64,000 nucleotides of DNA from Panagrolaimus kolymaensis. Lineage: Eukaryota; Nematoda; Chromadorea; Rhabditida; Panagrolaimidae. The stretch's first letter is position 1, and every line of letters starts with the position of its first letter. The notes beneath the pieces are model-generated. The model was not told the DNA's origin and did not search any database. It was given only the letters and a program-made list of their open reading frames with translations. The DNA lies in the NCBI GenBank assembly GCA_028622995.1, contig JAJQJQ010000075.1, forward strand, positions 1 to 64,000. The letters run 5' to 3'. The translations under genes and the position numbers were made by a program. Below, one piece after another: positions 56,233 through 64,000 of the stretch.

Positions 56233-56720
56233 TCAACTTTTTTAAATTTGTTTAAAATTTATAGATTTACAAGATGATGGCGTAAATGGAGTTATAACAG
56301 CTGCTTCCACTCTTTATTGGAGGGTTAAAGGCGATGCCGTGAATGCGCTCAAGTGTTTACGACACGCGCTTAAAAATTTACCCAAAGATAAAAAGGCAAG
56401 TCAAGTCTTTTTAAATTTTATTATTGGCTTTAATTATTTATTATTCAAGTGTTTCTCATTTTGTAGGATACTTCATTAATTGGATTAGCAAACATTTTTC
56501 ATCAAGCTGGATTCTTGCATAGCGCCTTGATTGCTGGTGGAAAAGCTCATCAATTAACTCCTGATTTAGTTACATACAACCCAACTTAGCCACCCATAAA
56601 TTATATTTATTTAAAAAAAATGCATTTGTCATTTTTTAAATAATTTTTTCTTTACCAAAATCTTTTTATTTTTTGCTTTTTTTTCACATGAAAAAAGAAA
56701 ATAAACGGGTCACATTTATT
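56233..56720 (+). pseudogene. Truncated duplicate of the TTC17 3' end
   Basis: Copies of TTC17 exon 12 (56265-56395), intron 12 and most of exon 13 (from 56467 to about 56574) differ from 49911-50223 at only about three positions; the 71-base intron, including its GCAAGT start, is identical. The match then jumps to a diverged copy of the TTC17 3' UTR (CAACTTAGCC, then AATAAACGGGTCACATTT), so the end of exon 13, intron 13 and exon 14 are deleted. No upstream exons accompany it, so it cannot encode TTC17. Confidence 0.9.
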
Positions 56721-59700
56721 TTTTTTATTTTTATGGCTCAACAAAACGGCAATAATAAATTAACGACAAAAAATACATTAAAAAAATACAACTGCAAATC
56801 TTTTTTGTCTTTTTTTATTTGAAACCAAAAAATAATAAAAATGCGGTTTTTTTTTAATTTCTTATTAGCCAGCCATTTAACTTGCCGCCTTTCGTTAATG
56901 AAAAGAGGGAATGAATTTGTAAAAAAGGAACAACATTAAAATAAATTTTTAAGGAACCGGAAGAAAAGAAAAAAAAGAAGATATTCTTTTTCTCACGTCA
57001 TTTTTATATTGTTTTTTTTTTTGATGTGATTTTGGTATGAATGTTAAAAATAAAATATGTGTGTTGGTATGGATATATGGAAATTAGAGAGAGGTCGTAA
57101 TGTTGCGATTTTTTTATTATCCAGTTTTGCTATTTTTCCTTTATCCAAAATAAAATTTTTAAGATAAATTAAAAAGAAATAATGAGTTTTATGGAATGAT
57201 TTTTTAGGTTTCCAATAACAATCGAAATGCATTTTGGAATTTCACACACAAATAATAATCTTACAATTTTTTTCTTCCATAATTTTTTGTAATTACTTTA
57301 AAACTAAAAAAAATCATATTTTTGAGATTAAAATAGGCTTTGTTGTGTTTTTCATTTTTGGATAATTTCATATATCTTCTTTTTTTTGTTTGATATGTTT
57401 TCTATCAACATCCACACAAATCCCCACATTCTAAAATTGCAAGCCAAATTTTTCTTTAATAAAAATTTTATAAATCATTTCAATTTTATCTTTATAGTCG
57501 CTGCTGCTCAGACGACAAAACAAAAAAAATATGTGTTTCATATAAGCTATTTATCTTTTGTCTTTTTCTATTCTACCCTGTATTTAGCTACATTTTAAAT
57601 ATATTTATTTATTTTTTTGTTGGTTGGCACAAAAAAAAATTGCCAACAACTAAAGCAGCGACGACGACAGCATCAAAAAAAGTGAGAATGACAATGTTCT
57701 TTTTTTTCTTTCTCCAGTGTCTCTCTTTTAAATCCATTGTAGTTAACAAAAAAAGAAAAAAAAAGAACTATGAAACTAGGCGGCCTTTGTCGTCGTCGAG
57801 GAAGAAGAAGCAGCAACACACCAAACTGAAAAAAACTGTTTAGTTGGTTGTGAATAAAAAATTATTACAAGAAAAACCAAACAAAAAAAAATTTCTTGCT
57901 TTCTTTATTTTTTTAAAATTTTTATATGGTTTTTCTTTTTTGTCTTTTTTTTTGTTGCTTCAAAAGTCACCGCTTTTTTATGTATTTTTTTTTTGTTGCT
58001 TTTAATTTGTTATTGCATATTTGAAAAGATGGATGGGGTTTGGAAGAGGAGGAGGACAAGGAGAAAAGAAGAAAAAGGTGTGTTCCAAAAATTTTCACGG
58101 TTTCTTGCATTTTTGCCATTTTTTGGGGAGGGTTTTTTTTTGCCGTTTTTTTCTTTATTTTGTTTTCATATTTTGGAAGAGGTTCATTGAAAAAGGTCAA
58201 AGTCACTGAAGCTTGCTTAATATTGAATAGAAAAAGCATATAAAAAAAGTTTGTTTTAGGTAGCTTTTAGTTAGTTGTTTTATAATTATTAAACATAAGC
58301 AAAAAAATTTTTGGTTTAAAGATTTGGTTCTAAAAAAATTTTTGGTTAATGCAAGTTCGAGAACTATTATTTTATTTTTGTTGAAAGACTTTCTAATAAA
58401 AAAAATATTTCAAAAATTTATTTTATTTTAGAATTAAAATAATCTGACACGAAAATTTTTAATATTTTTGCAGTTTCGTCATGACTCATGAGCTCGCTAA
58501 TAACTGTTTTTTTTAAATTCTTTTTATCCATGTTTACTGTAAATTTTTTTTCGCTTTTTCTCTAGTTTCTCTCTCTCGTCATTTATGCAAATTGGCTTTA
58601 CTTCCTTGACTACGCTAAAAAGTGATGATAAATTTGATTTCCTTGAATGTCCAGAAAAACTTGGCTGTGAAAAACGGCAGCGGTCTTAAAAAACGATTTC
58701 CTTTGCTACCCTTTTTTTACTGTAATCCCTAAACTTCTTCGCTTATTTTTATCATTTTTTAAAGCTTAGCATTTTTGCAACATTTATTTTCTCCCAGAAA
58801 CTGTACAATTCCCATAAATAAATTAATCAATTTTTTTTTATTTTATACCCAAAAAAATATTCTTTTTTCATTACCTTCTTTTATTTATCCTTTTTTTTGC
58901 ATGGAAGTTACATATAAAAATGTAAAATATTTTTTTTTGCAACAACAACAAAAAATTGTTATTCCCCAAAAGCTAAACCCCTTAATTTTTAATATTTCTT
59001 TTTTACTTATTTTTTTTACTTAAGTTTATTTTTTAATCTCCTCTTTTCTCTGTTTTATGTTCTGTTCTATTTTTTTTTGGATGGATAAAAAGAGAATGCC
59101 ACTTAACTACTTAAACATCTTTTTGACTTACTTACTTTTTTTTGTTGCAGCTTTTACTTTTTTTTCTTTATTACATATTAAGTTTAATCTTCTCTCTTTA
59201 AAACAAAAAAAAAACATAAAAAAAGAAGAGAGAGAGATAGAAGAGGAAATTGCTTGTGGGCAGTTTTTTTATTTTAGTATCCAATAAAAAAACTTGCGTT
59301 TAAAAGGTTTTTTTATTATTTTTTTAAACTGCTGTCTTCTAGTTTTAAGTTTTATCCTTCCTTGCAAAATATTTTTGAGCTTCCTGAAACGAAAATTACA
59401 AACTTTAGGTTTTTTAAATAAATGCTTGTAACTAATTGCTTTGCAAGAAAGTTTTCGAAATATTATTACCAGGAAAATTAAAAATAATGAATTAAAAAAC
59501 ATTAGCCTAAAAAAATAGCAATTTTTCTTGTCGAGACTCCTCGTAGCTATACCATTTTTTATATCAAAAGCTATTTTAAACTTTTTTATTTCCATAATTT
59601 TTACTTTTTTATATTGTTAATTTGCAACATTTTTCGCAAAAAAATAAATTTTTTGGTTCTTTGAATTTCCTCTTCCCATTATAAAATATAAATGACTTCT

Positions 59701-60324
59701 TAATTACTTCATCATAAAGTAGAAAATATTAAAAAAAAATTGAGTAAAAATAGCTTATTTGACATTTTTATTTTTATTTTTATTACACTTATGAAAATGA
59801 AAAATTAAAAATAGAATGAGATGACGACAGATAAATGTAGAAAAATAACAAGTACAAAGTTGCTGCATTATATCTATTTTTGTTGTCAATTTTTTAATGT
59901 TTTTACTCCTTTTATTTAATGCCACTTATGTATTATATAAGTGTAAGTATGTACGCTACAATTTGCTCAAAACATTGCAAAGTCATCAAATAAAGAAAAT
60001 GAGGAGGCCAAACGTTCAATTATTTTTTTTTTGTGAGGGTGGCTTTCTTCTTAACAAGTATGTATTTATTTATTTGTTTAAGCGTAGGAAGGAGGAGTGT
60101 GTTGTAGCCCAAAAAAATATGCAAAATGATTGACCAATTTTAAAGTCTCAAAAATAATTTCACTACAAAATTTGAACAAAAATTTAGAAATTTAAAAAAT
60201 ATAAGAAATTAACAAAGTTTTTAGGTTTTAACTTTCTTTTTGCGAACTCCTCCTCAAATCTTTTTCCAAACGTTCATCCTCCATCAGTTCAGAAATTAAG
60301 AATATTTTCTCTTGAACATCTCTT
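56721..60324. other. Gene-poor AT-rich stretch, 3.6 kb
   Basis: Only composition-driven frames in both strands. No RNA gene, terminal repeat or domain recognised. Confidence 0.45.
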
Positions 60325-60626
60325 CTTTGAATCAGGGGTGAGCGGAAGTGGCTTTTCCTTAAACGGAAGGAACCGGAAACGGAACCGAGGAAGTTCGGCG
60401 GAAGCGGAAACGGAAACGGAAATTGAAAATGCCCAAAATTCCGCGGAAACGGAACGGAAATTTTGTATTAGAATTTTCTTTTTTTAAGCTTACGCGGAAG
60501 CGGAAACGGAAGCGGAAATTTAAATTTTTTTTTTACGGAAGCGGAAACGGAAACGAAAGTAAAAAAACCACGGAATTCCACGGAAACGGAAACGGAAGCG
60601 GAATTCCGCTCACCCCTGCTTTGAAC
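60325..60626. mobile_element. hAT-like miniature element, TTCCGY-hexamer family, copy 2 (inverted)
   Basis: Element 60333-60618 (286 bp), the reverse complement of the copy at 6633-6924 with very few substitutions and one hexamer fewer. Inverted ends CAGGGGTGAGCGGAA. Flanking octamers CTTTGAAT (60325-60332) and CTTTGAAC (60619-60626) are an 8-bp target duplication with one mismatch. Confidence 0.85.
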
Positions 60627-62050
60627 CCTAAAAAAACCCTTTTTTATTTTTCATCATAGTGACTTTTCTCTAACTTTTTTTAGACGAGTTTACTCGTGCC
60701 TATCTTTTTCCCTTTTTTATTTTTATAAAAAATAACTTTTATTATTATTTCCTCCTCCCATATTTTTTGTTTCAATTAAAAATATAATTACAATTCTTTC
60801 ATTTATTATTTTTTTATTATTTCTTATTACTACGAAAAAATCCAATTTTGGAATATCCTGTTTCAATTATTTTTATTATTTATTTTTGTTTTTTTTTGAA
60901 AATTGATAAACTTAAATTTTAAAGAAAAATATGTATAATAAAAATGGGATCCCTTATTTTTTTTAAAATTGTCTATCTGGTTTCAAGAAATATTGAGTTA
61001 AATAAAAAAAGAAAGAGCAAAGAAAAAATAAATAAATAGAAGGCGCTCTAGCTTTTTTTTTATTTATTATAATTTGTTTATTTATTTATTTTTTGAATTT
61101 TTGGACTGACTGATGACAACTGACTAACTTCCGGCTTGTTCTTTTTCATTTTTATTTTTTTTTGTTACTAGAATCTTGTTCCTTTTTTTTAAATTTCTGC
61201 ACTGAATTTGACAGCCATCAAATATTAATTTTTGCGGTGTGGTCCAATAAACCACCTACACAATAATTAAAAATAACAAGTTTTGTAGACTAATTTATTG
61301 TTTTATGGGTTTTCGTGATGAGACAATTTACATTATAATTTTATTTAAAAAAATCCGTTGCTTTATTTTTTGGTATTAAAATTCCTTTATTCCAGTTTAA
61401 AACTTAGAAAGCCCTATTTTTCTTTAAATCGTCGGTGGTTCAAGCCAAAATTAAATTAACAAAACATTTTTTTTTCGAAATCTTATTTTGGTCCACAACG
61501 ACGACAAAATAAAGTACGTTAATTTTTTGTTAAATAAATTATTGAAAAATTTTCAACGCGTCATTCGTACTCCGTCCACTGTTGTTTGTTCCTTCTTATA
61601 TTTAATTTTTATTTTTTTAACAATGCCTTTTATTTCAAAATACTTTTTTGGAGACTTTTTATAATAATAAACGTAATAGCAAGCAAGCATCTTCATATAT
61701 TTTTTTTGAAGATGATAGTGTTGTTGGTTATTGAATCATCGTATATATTTTCTCTTTTCTATTTTTTTTCTTTTGTAAATGATTCATTTTTTTGTTGATT
61801 TTTTCTGACTAAAAAGAAGAAATAAAATAAAATGAAATTTATCATCTTCGCTTGCTAGAAGCTTTTTATTCTTAAAAAATCATAAACTTTCCCTTTCAAT
61901 TTCGAGAAATTTGAAAAATTAAAAAATAGTAATATTATGCCTTTCGAAACAAAAATATATATTTTTACTCGATCTCTTTATTTTTCGTCGCGAAAATTAA
62001 AAAAATAATTTTTCTTTAAATATTTCTCCAAGCTTATAAATTTTTTCCAG
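60627..62050. other. Non-coding, upstream of the C2-domain gene
   Basis: AT-rich. No coding frame recognised. Presumably an intron or promoter of the downstream gene, since the next exon opens at an acceptor. Confidence 0.4.
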
Positions 62051-63967
62051 CTTCCTTCGATCCAATGTATAAAGTATTTTATTCATGTTATTCGGCCGCA
62101 TGTTGGCCAATATCATGCCTAATCTGTCGCCAACATTCTCCATCTCAAGAAGCTATAATAACTCCAAGTGATGAATCACCAGAAGAAAATTTTGAAAATG
62201 ATTTATTTAAATTTGATGAAAATCATAAAAGTCATGGATCCATTGCATCAAATATTTTACCCATTTTATCTCCACCCAGAATTTTTATTCAACCTGGTGG
62301 AAATAATGATTTTAATGAAAATTTACAATCCACCGGGACTTTAATGGTTTCTTGCCAATATAGTGCTCAAAAGAAATTAGTAAGTTTTTTTAATAGATAA
62401 AGTTTTTAAAAAATTTGAGAAAAAAATTTCATAATTGAAAGATATGAAAAAAAATTTGATTTATCTAAAATAAAAAATTAAGTAAATTTTAAAAATTGTT
62501 CGATAAATTTGAGAGGGAATAAAACAAAAGATTTTTATTTTCCTAATAAACCTCAAATTTCCAAAATTTATTTTTTTATTATGAGCTTAAAAGGCGTGGA
62601 AAAAAGATTTTGAAAAAAATTATATGAAAAAATTAATGAGAAACTCGTCGCAAAATTTAATAAATTTGCTAAATATTTTCTTTTGATTTTTGCAAACTTT
62701 GTTTTTGATTCAGGAACTCAAATTTTTGAATATCTTTGAATTTACATGATTTTTTAGCAAATTTATTAAAGCTACAAAAAATTTCTAACAAAATTTCCAA
62801 TCATCTTCTTTTTAAATTTTTTATGCTGGAAAAAAACTTTGCAACTTCAGCATTTAATCTTAAATAATTAATTCTTAAATCACGTTTTCTTAAAAAAACT
62901 CTAAATAACTTAGACACTCTCTTTTTTTTTTGTTAAATTAAAAATTAATAAAGTAAAAAAAGGAAGTCAGTTAACCACAAAAAAAGTTTTAAAAAATGTA
63001 TAAAATATGAAAAAGGTGCTTTTCTTTAACACCTGTTGTTGGATATGCATGCACATGACTGAGTGACATTTTATGATACATTTTATAGTTTAGAATTAAA
63101 GTTATTATATATATAAAAAGTTTTATTTTATTTATTAATTTTAAAGTTTATGCTTTTTATTTGCTTCCTTGGTTTTCTTTCTTTAATTTTATTTTTGAAG
63201 ATAAAAAACTTTTTTAACCTTTATTTTTGTCTGGATTCTTGATTAAATATTCCACGTTGAATCACTTCCTTTTTGAATTTTATCAGCAAATTTTTAGTTT
63301 ATAAAGTTAATTAAAAATTATTTATTTTGTAGGTAATTTTAATAATATTAGAAGCAACAAGCGAAAGTGAAACGGGGCAACAACAAGACGGAACAACTCA
63401 AATACAGGTAAGAAATATAACCTAATCTTTTAAAGTTTATTGAAGCATATAAAAAATTTTTACTTAATTAATTTTTAAATTTTTTTAAGGTACGACTAGC
63501 ACTATTAGAAGCTTCACCTATTCGTAAACATAGAACTAAAATACTACCTGGTCCATGTGCAAAATTTTCACAAACTTTTACATTTAATATTGAAGCAGGT
63601 ATGTTTTCTTACTTACAAATTTTAAACACAAATTTTTTGTTTATTTTCGTAGAAACTTTTAATTTCTGTTACAGAAGTCTTTTAAAAAAATTCCTACTTT
63701 CGTTGTGGGACACAAGAATATATAATTTAATACTAAAGGATTTTATTTTCAGACGATTTATTTTATTCCAAATTAAGATTTCGATTATATCGATATAAAA
63801 GCTCTTTCAAGAGGTCACAATTTCGTGGTGAATGTTATTTCCCGACAGCTGATATCGATACCAAAGTTGGAGCAGCCCAAACCAAGCATAATTTAAAATT
63901 TTATTTATCCAATAATAATATTTTAAAGAAATCTCCTCCATCTTCCACTGGGCCTTCGATACTTCCG
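62051..63967 (+). CDS. C2-domain protein, synaptotagmin-like, partial (continues past window)
   Basis: Exons seen: from the TTCCAG acceptor at 62050 to 62379 (first ATG in frame at 62065), 63333-63407, 63490-63598, 63753-63967, the last followed by a GTAAAA donor, so the gene runs off the right edge. A Cys-rich start (CYSAACWPISCLIC) suggests palmitoylation. A linker is followed by TGTLMVSCQYSAQKKLVILIILEA, the first two strands of a C2 domain (TGTLMVSCQYSAQKKL and VILIILEA), then VRLALLEASPIRKHRTKIL, CAKFSQTFTFNIE and LRFRLYRYKSSFKRSQFRGE. This is the synaptotagmin-type order (kL.V.i..A / V.LLP.....kTK / .F..tF.F / L.f.vyr). The calcium-binding Asp residues are not evident, so it may be a calcium-independent C2. 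The third exon uses an AAG acceptor. An exon upstream of 62051 may exist. Confidence 0.6.
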
Positions 63968-64000
63968 GTAAAAATCCTTTTTATTTTTTTTCTAGCTTTA

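Noticed and set aside
1..64000. CRISPR arrays, bacterial operons or phage genes
   Set aside because: No spaced direct-repeat array, no Shine-Dalgarno-led gene strings; genes are spliced and eukaryotic.

Overview
The window looks like a piece of an animal nuclear genome, most likely a nematode. It is very AT-rich. The genes are split by introns of roughly 50-500 bases with GT..AG borders. The gene set fits a nematode: an EGL-9 HIF prolyl hydroxylase with a MYND finger, an SXP/RAL-2-like protein, a secreted two-domain C-type lectin with a Ser/Thr linker, a UDP-glucuronosyltransferase, a Ly6-type GPI protein and a 7-TM protein. A species cannot be named from the sequence; the AT content and protein set would suit a plant-parasitic or free-living clade IV/V nematode, which is inference. 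No spliced leader, rRNA or convincing functional tRNA gene was seen.

Layout. 1-1049 (-): the 5' part of a viral-envelope-like glycoprotein gene cut by the window edge. 3383-4154: a tRNA-like SINE fragment, then a broken REEP/YOP1-like gene. 4155-8543: gene-poor DNA holding two nested hAT-type miniature elements with intact 8-bp target duplications. 8544-9436: two very small membrane-protein genes in tandem. 10035-11381 (+): TULA/UBASH3-like histidine phosphatase. 11758-12882 (-): 7-TM protein. 14405-15259 (+): SXP/RAL-2-like protein. 15655-16802 (+): C-type lectin with a frame break near its end. 17547-21043 (-): egl-9. 21044-27071: 6 kb without recognisable genes between the divergent egl-9 and ccz-1. 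27072-29544 (+): CCZ1. 32455-34916 (+): P-loop sulfotransferase-like protein. 35227-35715 (-): orphan. 35857-36238 (+): a catalase stump. 36635-38831 (-): UGT.

40553-41634 (+): a membrane-protein gene split by a 331-bp hAT-type miniature element lying inside its coding exon. 42304-43398 (+): secreted, possibly inactive chymotrypsin-fold protein. 43931-50464 (+): TTC17 homologue in about 14 exons. On the minus strand follow a Ly6-type protein (50654-51154), a mercaptopyruvate sulfurtransferase (51789-53013), a short-chain dehydrogenase (53550-54604) and a PH-domain protein (55030-55721). 56233-56720 is a truncated, nearly identical copy of the 3' end of TTC17. The rest is gene-poor, with a second copy of the hAT-type element at 60333-60618, until a C2-domain gene starts near 62051 and runs off the right edge.

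The genes do not form one pathway. CCZ1 (endolysosomal Rab7 activation) and EGL-9 (oxygen sensing) are divergently arranged. MPST, UGT, SDR and the catalase remnant are sulfur, xenobiotic and redox genes. Most notable are three structurally similar hAT-type miniature element families, each packed with its own GC-rich short repeat, sitting in an otherwise AT-rich genome; one interrupts an exon. Also notable are many splice donors with T at +3 and several apparent AAG acceptors.
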